This document shows positions 26,218 to 36,692 of a DNA stretch of 64,000 bases, in pieces. The DNA lies in the NCBI GenBank assembly GCA_028023455.1, contig JAQFVV010012511.1, positions 994,001 to 1,058,000 of the forward strand. The letters are read 5' to 3'. Numbering within the stretch: the stretch's first letter is position 1; each line of letters opens with the position of its first letter. Position numbers and translations under genes: made by a program. The notes under the pieces are model-generated. The model searched no databases and was not told where the DNA came from. It saw only the letters and a list, made by a program, of their open reading frames with translations. Origin of the DNA: Epiperipatus broadwayi (taxonomy: Eukaryota > Onychophora > Udeonychophora > Euonychophora > Peripatidae).

Positions 26218-27325
26218 TAATAAAGTTATATATACAACACATTTGATGTAGCATATAATAAATAAATTGATTTTACTTCTGGATTTTATCATGCCTGTGT
26301 GTCTATAAAACACAGTCTGAATCAATAATGTATAAAATTTATTGTTATAAATATTTGACATTTAATATGTACTTTTATTGATAAACTGAATTATTGCAAA
26401 CTAAAATGCGATTAAGTAATGTTAAGTAGTTGGAAATCCAAATTGAATCTTAAATTACATATATTTTACTGAATAATTTTATCAAATACTATATCTTCAT
26501 TACAGCCTCTATTGCATAACATTTTTTCTAAGATTAAAACTTAATTTTTTTTATCCTCTATAATTTATATCTATTTTTAACTCAAGCTGGTTGGAATCAA
26601 TTTTCAACAAAACTTCAAATCTCTGATTTTTAAAAAGAAAATAAATATTAAATTCTCAAATGTATTTGAGTTTGTATTTTTCCATTTTATAATCAATAAA
26701 GTATTTTTAATTTAGAAAATAAGCTATATTTCTTTATAGGCGTTTACATTTTTTATATTGAATGTGAACTTTTAAATCACTATACTATGCTCTTTGTTTA
26801 CTTTTTAATTATTTGCCTCGAGGATTGTGTAAATCGTTACTGATAAAAAGTTAAATTAAAATTTTAAAAACATTGTAAATAATATGAAAGTCAATAAATT
26901 TAAAATAAAAATGAAATTAATGCGTCTGCAAATATATATATATATTTTAAAGTCTTGATTAATCAAAAAGGATATTAATTTTTATGTGTTTACAAAACAA
27001 TTCCTGGTTTCCCTCTCAATATATATATACTGTATATATAAATGCTGTTTAGTGTAATACAATAATAATGCATTAGACTCGATAGCTAAACGTTCGTGGA
27101 TTAAAGCTCAATTTGTAACGTTTGGTGCCTGCACAAATATTACATAATTTCCCCAAGAACTTCAAACCATTTGATTATTGATTATATTTATGACAGTATA
27201 AGCTGAATAGTCAATATAATTATCTTGATGTATGATATGTCGATTGCATTTGTTAAAAAAAATTCTATGGTTAATGAACTGTCTGAATAACTATAGCACT
27301 GCGTGAGCGCGCATATATATATATC
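26218..27325. other. AT-rich non-coding DNA, no gene seen
   Basis: TA microsatellite tracts near 26.93 and 27.02 kb. No gene is supported. Confidence 0.5.
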
Positions 27326-27484
27326 TTATATAAATATTTGAAACCAGGCACTCTTCATCAACCTGGGAGCTTAATTGTAAGTATAGAGGATTTGAACTCA
27401 GATTTTCAAGCGCCCTTCAACTATCCACACTATCTCATACAACTGATACACATGACCACACACATGTAGAAAAGATTAATAATC

Positions 27485-27528
27485 ACCAATACACGTATTT
27501 CGTGCTAAACCAGCACTCATCAATTGGT
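27485..27528 (-). ncRNA. Hammerhead ribozyme, family A copy 3 (C3 mutated)
   Basis: On the minus strand: ACCAA, TTGATGA (first core C changed to T), GTGCT/AGCAC helix II, intact GAAA, helix III ATA-CG-TGT, residue A, and TTGGT. Five helix I pairs are perfect. The core C3 change is expected to abolish or strongly reduce cleavage. Confidence 0.75.
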
Positions 27529-27932
27529 CCAGACTATCATCTCTCACACACATATATATAATCAATGCTCAGTTTATATTAAGATAGCAAATCTTCATAC
27601 TTTAATGGAAAGGCTTCAATCCACTATAAACTCCATCTTTTCAGCCATCCATATCATTGAAAATCTGATAATGAAAACTCAAATCCCATGCTGATGTAAA
27701 TATTATTGCCATGCCCATGTTGACCTGAAGTCACTCTGACACCTCATGTATAGGACAGTATCCATTAAATACATATAAGAGGGATAGACAGGATACAAGC
27801 TTAATATGTAAATATTTGAAACCAGGCACTCTTCACCAACCTGGGAGCCTTTCCATTAAAGTATGAAGATTTGCTATCTTAATATAAACTGAGCATTGAT
27901 TGTATATATATGTGTGAGAGATGATAGTCTGG

Positions 27933-27976
27933 ACCAACTGATGAGTGCTGGTTTAGCACGAAATATGTATATTGGT
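27933..27976 (+). ncRNA. Intact hammerhead ribozyme, family A copy 4
   Basis: Every required element is present. Helix I is ACCAA (27933-27937) with TTGGT (27972-27976). The core is CTGATGA (27938-27944). Helix II is GTGCT/AGCAC with loop GGTTT. The GAAA box is at 27960-27963, with A27963 opening helix III. Helix III is ATA/TAT with a TG loop, and the residue before the scissile bond is A27971. Known HHRs accept A, C or U there. The 3-bp helix III is usual for retrozyme and Penelope HHRs, which are thought to cleave best as dimers. This is the best conserved family A copy. Confidence 0.88.
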
Positions 27977-28095
27977 GATTATTAATCTTTTCTACATGCG
28001 TGTGGTCATGTGTATCAGTTGTATGAGATAGTGTGGATAGTTGAAGGGTGCTTGCAAATCTGAGTTCAAATCCCCTATACTTATATATCTTATAT

Positions 28096-28984
28096 ATAAA
28101 ACTTTTATTAGTTTTGTAAATAAAGTTCATAAATTTATTATAATCATAGTCAGACAGGAAACGAATAAATTTTTCCAAAATTGTAAACATTCTAGAAAAT
28201 TTACATATGCAAAGCATACATTTAAATTCTCGTTAAATTAATGGATACTAATTTATGCAGATTATAGGAGTGATATAAAATTTACAGAAATCTATTCATT
28301 CTGTGGGTGAGAAACAGAAAAGAAAGGACACACAAGTATTCACAATATACTAAGCTGCACAAAGAAGCTAAAGTCACACCTTAATAAAAATGTTTGTCTG
28401 TAAAGATTGTCTTATTCATTGCTAAGCAGATTAGTCAATGTATTAAATTCCTTCTACTAATATCTATTTCTTTTGCTTTGAGTTAATAAACTCATGTAAA
28501 GAAGTTTAAATTTTCGTAGGAAGTTTTATTATATTAATTTTTACCTATCCATACTCAGCTGGTATTGTCAATATCAACTCTTATAAAACAAGCTTATAAA
28601 AACAATGTCATGCAATGTATGACTTGCTTTAACTGATTATTATATGTCAACCCTGAGTATATAGCAGATTTAAATGCTTAAGCCATGTAATATTCACAAG
28701 CACTAGTTACAGACTATTTAATAATTTCATTCAATTAATCTGAACTCAGTTTTTTAAAAAATTTTGTTACATTTCTTAGCTGAAAATCAATCGCAGAACC
28801 ATTAGTTTTGATTTCATCACTTTTCCATCATAATATTGCACAGAGAATTGCAGTCATTTATAATAATAAAAATACATTGTAAATGTGAATTTGAATTACT
28901 TTTTACCTTGTAAGTCTGAGGCATAAAAAAAATTACATTAAGTAAAATGCAAATATATATTTGCACAAAAAAATACTATTAAAG
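28096..28984. other. AT-rich non-coding DNA, no gene seen
   Basis: No supported gene or repeat. Confidence 0.5.
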
Positions 28985-28994
28985 ATTTAAATTA

Positions 28995-29295
28995 GTACAC
29001 AATACAGGCTTACACATACCTGCACATGTATAATGTAATATATAAGGGATTTGAACTCAGACTTTCACAGAACCCTCAGCTCTCCATGCCATCTCAGATT
29101 GCTGAACCACCTGATCATACACATGTTGAAAAAATAAATAATCACCAATGTAAATATTTAATGCTAAAGCAGCAATCATCAGTTGGTCCAGATTACTATC
29201 TCCACACATATATACAATCAGTGCTCAGATTTATATTAAGATAGCCAATCTTCATATTTTAATGGACAGGCTTTAAACTACTCCAACCCATAATA
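28995..29295 (-). mobile_element. Family A hammerhead element, single arm
   Basis: Only one arm of the family A arrangement is present, on the minus strand, with the same shoulder (ACAGGCTTA.. to CTCCAACCCATAA) as the 10.1-kb copy. There is no inverted partner nearby, so the inverted form is not obligatory. The tRNA-like segment (GAGTTCAAATCCC) is preserved on the minus strand. Confidence 0.7.
29144..29187 (-). ncRNA. Hammerhead ribozyme relic, family A copy 5
   Basis: ACCAA and core CTGATGA are intact. Helix II has lost its first pair, and GAAA reads TAAA, so G12 is missing. The fold is recognisable but this copy is predicted to be inactive. Confidence 0.65.
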
Positions 29296-29510
29296 AATCA
29301 ATACTATTATTGATTTATTACAGATTGAGCCTGAATTCTGCACATTCCTCTATGTATTTATATATATGACTGCCTAAATGACTGATTAATTATTTGATTA
29401 CCTACATATCCATAATGAAGTGAATCAAATTTATGATATTTAAAAATAAACTTTTTAAAATTAAAATTAAAAAATTACTCAAGTTCAATGTTTTGAATAA
29501 GACTAAATAG
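29296..29510. other. AT-rich spacer
   Basis: Short non-coding interval between a family A and a family C element. No feature is seen. Confidence 0.5.
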
Positions 29511-29995
29511 TTTACAAGCTTAAGAGAATAGGGTCATGTGATTTATGACTCTTACTTTGACTATTTATAGTCGCTGCCTTAAGTCTTATGTGATGTTATA
29601 TTGCTAAGACTACTAATATATGGTATGGCTGAAGATCTATCAGCCCATATAGCTATTTGAGTTGGATAGCTGGGTTTGAAGACATGTAGGTGTCTGAAAA
29701 TTTAAGATTTTCCACTCAATAGCTATCTTTTAGATAAATGCTGTCTTTGGGTTGGTATTTTTAGATCTAGTGTCTGAACCTACCCTGGCACTTCTCTGAA
29801 GAGTGCCAAAGCATGAAACCATGGTCAGGGGTTTGGGGAGGGGGGTTCCTGACAGAGATATTTTAAATGCTTTCTTTGGCTAAGCATTTATTATAAAGCT
29901 TGTTGAGGAATTGGCAATTCTCATTGTTTATAACTTACAAGTTTAAGAGAATAGGGTCATGTGATCTATGATCTTATTTTGACTATTTATAACGT
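29511..29995 (+). mobile_element. Family C hammerhead element, unit plus partial repeat
   Basis: A block containing AAGAGAATAGGGTCATGTGA occurs near 29520 and again near 29942, a direct repeat with a period of about 422 bp. The unit between them holds one HHR. This is the expected footprint of reverse transcription from a greater-than-unit-length or circular RNA, as in retrozymes. Upstream of the HHR are GTTTGAAGACAT (29674) and TTTAGATCTAGT (29760), both shared with family D. No coding capacity is seen. Confidence 0.8.
29790..29832 (+). ncRNA. Intact-core hammerhead ribozyme, family C copy 1
   Basis: The core is CTGAAGA (29796-29802). Helix II is GTGC/GCAT with loop CAAA and one G-U pair. 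The GAAA box is 29815-29818. Helix III is ACC/GGT with an AT loop, and the cleavage residue is C29826. Helix I pairs upstream ACTTCT with downstream AGGGGT, including two G-U pairs. All catalytic positions known for HHRs are present, so activity is plausible. Confidence 0.83.
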
Positions 29996-30778
29996 CATAT
30001 ATATGTGTATCTTGCCTATGTTTTATTTATTGAAGCACACTTTTTTTCTGCAAGCTTTATAATTAAACATGTACTCTCCCCTTGTTTACATATACAGTGA
30101 GCTATGTTTAATTTAAGGCTTTATAATGTCTTTCTAATTGAAAGACATGTAAAAAAAAAAAAATCAATAAATAGATTACGAAAGTCATTAAAAGCAAAAT
30201 AAATAAGATAAGGATCTAAAAAGCCATCTCCTTTTTATAGAATTTCCATTGCTATTGATTTCTTACTTTATTCATTTCATAAAAACAACATTAGATGTGT
30301 TATATCAGTCTGCCCCCCCCCCCACCTTTTCAATCCCTTTACTATAAAGTAAAAGTTTCTGGAGGCTTGATGCAACAAACATTTTTTTTTTTTATAAAGT
30401 CTTTGTATTTGAGGGGGGGGGTCATCCATAGACATTTTTTAGCTGCAACTCTCCCAGTTTTTTAAATCTGACTTGTCATTTGAATTGCATAAACTTTTGT
30501 GATCATTGATTTAAATGTATTACTAAATAGTTTTATATTTGGCTACCAGTGGTTGAATCAGTATCTAGTTAATAGATTCTCTGTCATGAAATTTTATAAA
30601 ACAAAGAAATACTTGTTTTCAAATTTATTTATTTTCCATTTTTTAGTTACAATTTAAAATTGAATATGAAGAGTATGTTTTAAAAAAAGATTATTGAAGT
30701 ATTTTTAGTTGCATGATATATTAATAAAAATGAGAATTGTAGATAACTATATGTTAAACATCTGCATTGTATGAATAG
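29996..30778. other. AT-rich non-coding DNA
   Basis: Contains a C-run near 30315 and a G-run near 30412, which face each other as a possible short inverted repeat. No gene is supported. Confidence 0.45.
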
Positions 30779-31160
30779 GTGCATATTATAGCCTACTTAC
30801 TTTCAACTAATGATTGTCAGATTTTATTTTATCTTGATCAGATTGAACATTTTATTTTATCTTGATCAGATTGAACATTTGTCATTACAAATATGTGAAT
30901 AGATAAGATATATTAAACTGCAGAAACAGGCCAATAAGTGATGATATTCAGGGAATCTGATTGCTGTCAGCAACAAACAACTTTCAGAGCTGAATGAACA
31001 GCATTATGCACATTGTTTATACTACATTGTTAAAGTAGTGAAGCAAGTTCACATTTAACAAGAAGCTGCTATATCTTAAACCTGACATGAGGCAACCTAT
31101 TATGATACATCTGGCAGAGTTATTGTACTTACATATGGAATAAACTATCACAGTACACAA
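30779..31160 (+). repeat. Gypsy-like 5' LTR (approximate)
   Basis: Aligned by eye to the 3' copy through several shared blocks. It contains an extra tandem duplication of a 35-bp segment (TTTATTTTATCTTGATCAGA twice, near 30822 and 30856). The outer limits are uncertain by tens of bases. Confidence 0.5.
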
Positions 31161-31740
31161 GTCCCTTCAATAATTGCATGTCAGCTAGACACTATTCCTA
31201 GCTAAAAGTATCAGATGAAAAAATATCGTGTTTAATATATATGCATTGATAAAAATTTTAATAATAATTATATGAATTTAAAATCAAATATAAATACAGT
31301 AGATTTGGTACAGTCAATAGAGTCTTACCCTGATGGGTTGTTAGATCTTTTTATCATTAATTACAACAACTGGCAGCAAACATTATTAGCATGTCACTAA
31401 AAATTAAAGAATCCATGTAGTCACCATTTTCCCCCTCTCATGATGAAAAAATCCAAATGGCTAAAATTGGCCCATTAGAAGAGTTTGAGCCAGTATATCC
31501 TGAAAATTGGCCAACCTACATGGATTGAGAGCTTTTGTATATGTGAGCTAATCAGACTTAAAAGCCTGAATTAAAATTAGTCAGCTATACAATGATATTT
31601 GGTGTGCATACACATGAAATTTTATAATCAGGGAAGTGACTGTTGATTCCAGCTGAGCTTGATTTTGACAAAGCATTATCTCTACTACCAGTGTTTTCTG
31701 TTAAAAACCTCTTAAAAGATTATTACATTTGTGTATTCAT

Positions 31741-32410
31741 GATCACAGGCTCAGGATCTAATGAATTCAAATACTAACTTTGAATCCAAGTCTCACAAGC
31801 AACTATCTGAATGTGTGGTATTTAAGACCATTCCATTAAAAAAAAGTAGTCCCATTATTAAAATTGTGGATCAGAAAACTAAACCATTTAAAAATGTTTC
31901 CAATCAGGATGAGCTTAAGAAATCTGCCACTGATGATAATATTGTGAGAATTTCTTTCGGTTGTGACAAATGAAAACATTCTCACACTAAATGTCTACAT
32001 TGTGATACATTGCTTGTTTTTTTTAAAAAAAAACCAGTAAGTTGTTTCAAAAAGAATGAAAGGGTCCATTCCAAAAAGCCAGGAAGGCAATGTAAATCAA
32101 ATAAAATTAATGTCTGTTTAAGTAATATAAGAATCATTGATTTAGTTTTCAAATGCAGAATTATTATTAATAATGTATATGTGAGCTATCATTAATTGAA
32201 AAAAAATATTCATCTGCATCCTAATAGTAGAGTGATCACAGATTATGAAGGCAATCAAATATTACTCTTGAGTCAAACAAGAATGAAAGTAACTGTGCCT
32301 AGTAAAACAATTAATTAATTTCTTGTTGTGATCTCTAGTAAGCAAAGCAATTTATTAGGCTATGACTGGTTTAATCATTTGAGCTTTCAATGATGAGAGT
32401 GAATAACTTA
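31741..32410 (+). pseudogene. Gypsy Gag-end and aspartic protease-end remnant
   Basis: The 70-codon frame at 31761-31973 is charged and Lys/Ser-rich. It is followed in another register by HTKCLHCD, which could derive from a Gag zinc knuckle. Near 32345-32385 the translation reads SSKQSNLLGYDWFNHL, resembling the conserved end of Gypsy protease (typically NLLGRDWL). Several stops and frame changes interrupt it. Assignment rests on these short matches only. Confidence 0.45.
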
Positions 32411-32579
32411 CAAATAAAATAAAATCAAAAAGGTTCTACCCTGATGCATTAAATAATAAACTGGGTTTGAACTCTAAGACAAATCTCAGTCTATAGGCCT
32501 AGTCAATATGGTTATAAAAATAGAAGTGCTAAAGGACAGATAGGCACCCAAATTTTATGTCACATGTAAAATAGAACCA

Positions 32580-32760
32580 TCAAATAGGTTCCAGAAATTG
32601 TGATCAAATTAAAAGGATTACAAACAGTAGTTGTTCAAACAAAAGATGGACAGCAACACCATAGAAACAATGACCATCTAAGAATGAACTATGGGTCATC
32701 AGCCAACAGTGAAAAGTCTAAGTTTCAGACACACTAGACTTGCTGATAAAGTCACCACAC
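32580..32760 (+). pseudogene. Integrase C-terminal remnant
   Basis: The translation VQTKDGQQHHRNNDHLR resembles the C-terminal fold of Gypsy integrase, where a DGR..RRHVNQLR pattern is usual. It follows the protease remnant directly, without the RT, RNase H or integrase core, which marks the internal deletion. Very short, so tentative. Confidence 0.4.
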
Positions 32761-32953
32761 CAGACTTGCTGATGAAGAGAGCAGATCTGTAAATGAAGAC
32801 ACCAGACCTGCTGATAAAAACAATAACTATTAATGAGGTGCCTAAATTTCATGATAATGGAACTAATTCTGAGGACCAGGTAATGATAATGATACCCACT
32901 GAAGTATCTCAGTGACTAAATTCTCCAGGGCTAGTTTTAGCTGTAGGTGGAGA

Positions 32954-33345
32954 TGTGTACGATAAAGCTCAACTTATTTTCAACTAATGGACTAGTCCAA
33001 ATTTCATCTTATCTTGATTATATCAAACAGTCATCATTATAGACCAATGGATATATAATTAGATAAGATATGTCCAATAGCAGAAACAGGCTAATAAGTG
33101 ATGATGCTCAGTGAATCCAATTGCTCTCTTTACAGAAGATCTGTCTATGAATAGGCAGTCCATTGGGAGAAAAAATGAAACAACAACAAATAGCTGTCAA
33201 ATGGCAAAGCATATGCCCACTATATTGTTAAAGCAGTGAGACAGTAAACTGGGAATCACCAAGATTCAAATCTGGCATGAGCAAGATGTCATGGGACAGC
33301 TGGAAGTGGCACTGTACCCTGACACAAGACAAGCTGTCACAATAC
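32954..33345 (+). repeat. Gypsy-like 3' LTR (approximate)
   Basis: Preceded by purine-rich GGTGGAGATG. It starts around TGTACGATAAAG and shares several blocks with the 5' copy. The end is placed near ACAATACAGC, matching ACAGTACACA in the 5' copy. Confidence 0.5.
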
Positions 33346-33350
33346 AGCTA

Positions 33351-34670
33351 AAGGTGTTATCATTATTTTAACATTTTATAGAGCATTCTTTTATATTTCA
33401 TTAATATGATCTCCAATTTCAATTCTAAGCAATAAATTAAAAAAAATAATATCTATTTATATAGCTAATTTAATTGTTATAGTTATTTCACTGTGATGAA
33501 ACACTCTATCAAAAGTATCAGTATTTTAGTCCACCTTTTTACTTTAAAAAAAGCTACCAAAATATTTAAATTGATTCACATTTAACAAACTTATATAACT
33601 GCCCAAGCTAAAACTCACCGAGGAAACATCACTGGTGATAAAGAATTTGAATTTGTTGAGATTCATTACTAAACCAGTCTTTATTGTTGTATTTAAACAT
33701 TAAGTATATTTCAACTGACAAAAATATCATGATCATTATCATAGTGTGAATCTAGAATCCAAAAAGATTAAATTTCTGTTTTTCTTTTAATAAAATGAAA
33801 TTAAAAACTAAACCTTATCACATCTTTATCCTTGATTTGTTATACTACATATCAACAATTCCAAAGACCATATTCATAGAAATCAAAAACAATAGTGGAA
33901 CAAATATACATTTTTGTTTAATATCGGTTTTTAATTAAAATAATCAATAAAGCAAGTCATATATAGTGTGACATTGCTTTTATAAGCTTGTATGTACAAA
34001 TATGTAATACAGAGAGTGTACCAATAGCTCAAACAAGCTCTTAAGTCATAAGTGCGGTAAAAGAAAATATTTAAAATCCTCTATCCAGAATGTTCCTATC
34101 CGCAGATGAATTGGTGAAGCTTATGGCTTACCTCAGTGAGGAGCTAGAACATCCAGACACTAGATCTAAAATATCAACTCAAAAACAGCACTTATTAAAT
34201 ACATTATATTTAAGTAGAAACTCTGAAATTTTCAGACATGAAAAATATTGTTTCTCATATTTCCATCTATAGTAATATTTTCTCTCATTCCATCATATAA
34301 AAATTCTATAATAAGAATAACCTTTGATGGACAATTAACTGATTTCAAATAATGTTATAGACTTATACAATTAATTTAATCAAAAAAATCAATAAAAACA
34401 ATATATCATAATGAGCAGTAGGCATGCCAATAACTAACATCAGAGAGTGTGATTAGATTTATAGCTTAGAATGTCTTATCAAGAGACAGCATATTAGAAT
34501 TTATATTGATGATCTTAATTATAAATACATACACAACTACATCATTACTAATAGATATAATTGCCTCTGGGTCACAGAAAACAAAGACTGTTTAAAAAGG
34601 TCAATTAGCAAAGCAGCTAATACTAACAAACATGAAAGATTAATAACAAACAAAACAATCAATATAATAC
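33351..34670. other. AT-rich non-coding DNA with one dispersed repeat
   Basis: About 33955-34070 matches 53960-54068 (shared ACAAATATGTAATA and CCAATAGCTCAAACAAGC). The 60-codon frame at 34090 has no recognised domain. Confidence 0.5.
33955..34070 (+). repeat. Dispersed repeat F, copy 1
   Basis: Shares ATTGCTTTTATAAGC, ACAAATATGTAATA and AATAGCTCAAACAAGC in order with the copy near 53960, with about 85-90% identity by eye. Its boundaries and type are unknown. The second copy lies just before an LTR-like repeat. Confidence 0.6.
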
Positions 34671-34964
34671 AGTTAAATCAGGGGTCCCCAACCCTATTCC
34701 CGCGGGCACCATGGCGCCTGCAGACCATTTTATGTGTGCCCGCCGCTTTCCGAATACGATAAAAAATTATTTATCTGGTACAAATAAATTTAATTTTTAA
34801 ATTTTTTTTATAAATTATTGTATTATATTGTAATCAAATTATGTGTATTATTAACAATATCCAACTATAAATTTACATTGAAAAAATAAATGGTGCCCGC
34901 CACCTGGCCAGTATTATAGAATGTGCTCTTAAGTTCAAAAAGGTTGGGGACCCCTGAGTTAAAG
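34671..34964. mobile_element. hAT-type MITE with perfect 15-bp TIRs
   Basis: The termini CAGGGGTCCCCAACC (34679-34693) and GGTTGGGGACCCCTG (34942-34956) are exact reverse complements. They are flanked by AGTTAAAT and AGTTAAAG, an 8-bp duplication with one difference. Perfect TIRs plus an 8-bp TSD define a hAT superfamily insertion. The 278-bp interior is non-coding, with GTGCCCGCC motifs near both ends, so it is a non-autonomous MITE. The intact ends suggest a fairly recent insertion. Confidence 0.9.
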
Positions 34965-36692
34965 TAATAAATTGAAACTACCTCTTTTATGTTGGCATAT
35001 ATTGTATTTGACATCAGGCAGTTTTGAATATTAACACTCATAAAAACTTACATTAATAATTCAGTATAATCTCAGAAGACTATCATTATATAACTCTATT
35101 GTTTATTTGATTCTGTTAGGTATGTGTTAACTAAGTTAACACATGTGCATTACTTTTCTATTAACTTAAAAAAAATAGGCAATAAAACATTAAATCTACT
35201 TTACATATTCACATTACAAAAGCTATAAAAGCAACTCTACATAGTATGCATTCAACTCTACCCTTCCTTAAAAGTAAAACAACACAGTACATAACTTTTA
35301 ATAACCCATAGTACAAATTATAATCAAATTCATAGGGAGCCATCTCTAAACCCTAAGAAAAATTAAAATCATCCATGAGTACCTCAAATGGGAATAATAT
35401 ATATTGGGCAGATAAATAACTCATATAGAATTTCAAAAAAGGAAGATAAAATATCTACAATATTGCTATATAAAATGTATATATATATACTAATTTACAG
35501 TTTCACACACATATGTGATATATATAAAATAGATTTTTTAATAGCTTCAGAGAGACAACTTTTATTAAACTAGATTTTAAGTATTTAAAATCTAAATCTT
35601 TCTTATATTCTTTTAAAAATTTTTAGGAGAAAGATTGGTTTAACTTGAAGTAAATTTTAAATATTTAAAACTATATTTGCCATTTAAAATTCTTTAGGAG
35701 GAAGAGAGAAAAATATATAAAAAAGAAAACTGATTTTCTTTTATCTTGAATATTTAAAGATGTAAATTATTATGCATAACTAAATTTTAAAAGAACTTTA
35801 CCAATACATCTACATGATTTAAAAGCATTCAAAAGCATACTGTAATTTAACAAATACACACTAAATCAAATGTTATAAATCTAAGAATTAAAACTAAGTT
35901 ATCATGAAATATAAATAAAATAAATACATAAAATCACATAAATTATAACTTGTCTGGTACCTCTAAATATTATTGGCTTGTAATAACTATGACTTTAAAT
36001 GTTTATTAAATCATTCATAAATAAACTGGTTATCTTAAGACCATGATACAGCTGAGAGGAGATTGTTTCTCTATAAAGGTAGAATTACATTTACATGCAT
36101 ACATTTTCCTATAGATATGATGAAGGAAAACTCAGTAGTTTATTAGTGTAATTTTCACTGATTTTCAAATATTAGTCACAATCAGATTTCAGATTTCCAG
36201 GTAGAATTTGTCATGAAAATTAGTTTACTTTTACTGTTGAGAAGGGTTATTTTAGCTGCAATATTATAAGTGAAGATGATTGGCACAGTGCAGAATTTAT
36301 TTTAGAATTAGAATTCCACATCCTGGTAATGGGCTCCATTCCCTGGAATGAAGTTCTTTGAGTTCATGGTAGTAGCAAAATATGATTCTGGCAAATAACC
36401 ACAAACAGCCAGTAAAGAGCAAAGAGAAATTTTTCTCAGGTTCGTCTTTTTTAAAAAGTAATCACATTTTGCAAAACATATTTTTATGACATAATTAATC
36501 AAGCCAAGAATCATTTCTAATCACCCACATTTGCAAAATTTCTTAAATAAGTAAACAATATGATTACACATAACAACTAGTTAGGTAATCCTAAAAATAT
36601 GTTAATTGACATTTAAAAACCTTTTTAAGACATGAAACAAAACTTAATAAAAGAAATGTTTTTAAAGAATTTTATAAAATAATGAGGTAATC
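34965..36692. other. AT-rich non-coding DNA, no gene seen
   Basis: Short low-complexity frames only. A loosely repeated motif around TTTTAGGAGAAAGA and CTTTAGGAGGAAGA at 35.62-35.70 kb suggests a small local duplication. Confidence 0.45.

Larger units (their letters stand above)
27326..28095. mobile_element. Family A hammerhead element, large inverted pair
   Basis: The left arm (about 27376-27625, minus) and right arm (about 27855-28085, plus) are near-complementary copies of the HHR plus tRNA-like unit. In the right arm GAGATAGTGTGGATAG (A-box-like) and GAGTTCAAATCC (B-box-like) follow the HHR with tRNA-like spacing. A separate direct repeat containing ACCAGGCACTCTTCA occurs at about 27343 and 27818. 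The whole locus could fold as a snap-back hairpin with both ribozymes in the arms. Confidence 0.8.
30779..33350 (+). mobile_element. Gypsy-like LTR retrotransposon, internally deleted
   Basis: Diverged direct repeats at about 30779-31160 and 32954-33345 bracket an interior of about 1.8 kb. They share TTTCAACTAATG, GATAAGATAT, GCAGAAACAGGC and AATAAGTGATGATG. The interior has a Gag-end-like segment, a protease-end-like segment (NLLGYDWFNHL) and an integrase C-terminal-like segment (DGQQHHRNNDHLR). Reverse transcriptase, RNase H and the integrase core are missing, so a large internal deletion is inferred. A purine-rich GGTGGAGATG lies just before the 3' repeat. All frames carry stops, and the element cannot move itself. 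Confidence 0.6.

Noticed and set aside
30311-30423. C-run and G-run facing each other as possible transposon ends
   Set aside because: Homopolymer runs pair with anything of the same kind. No duplication or non-homopolymer terminal match was found.
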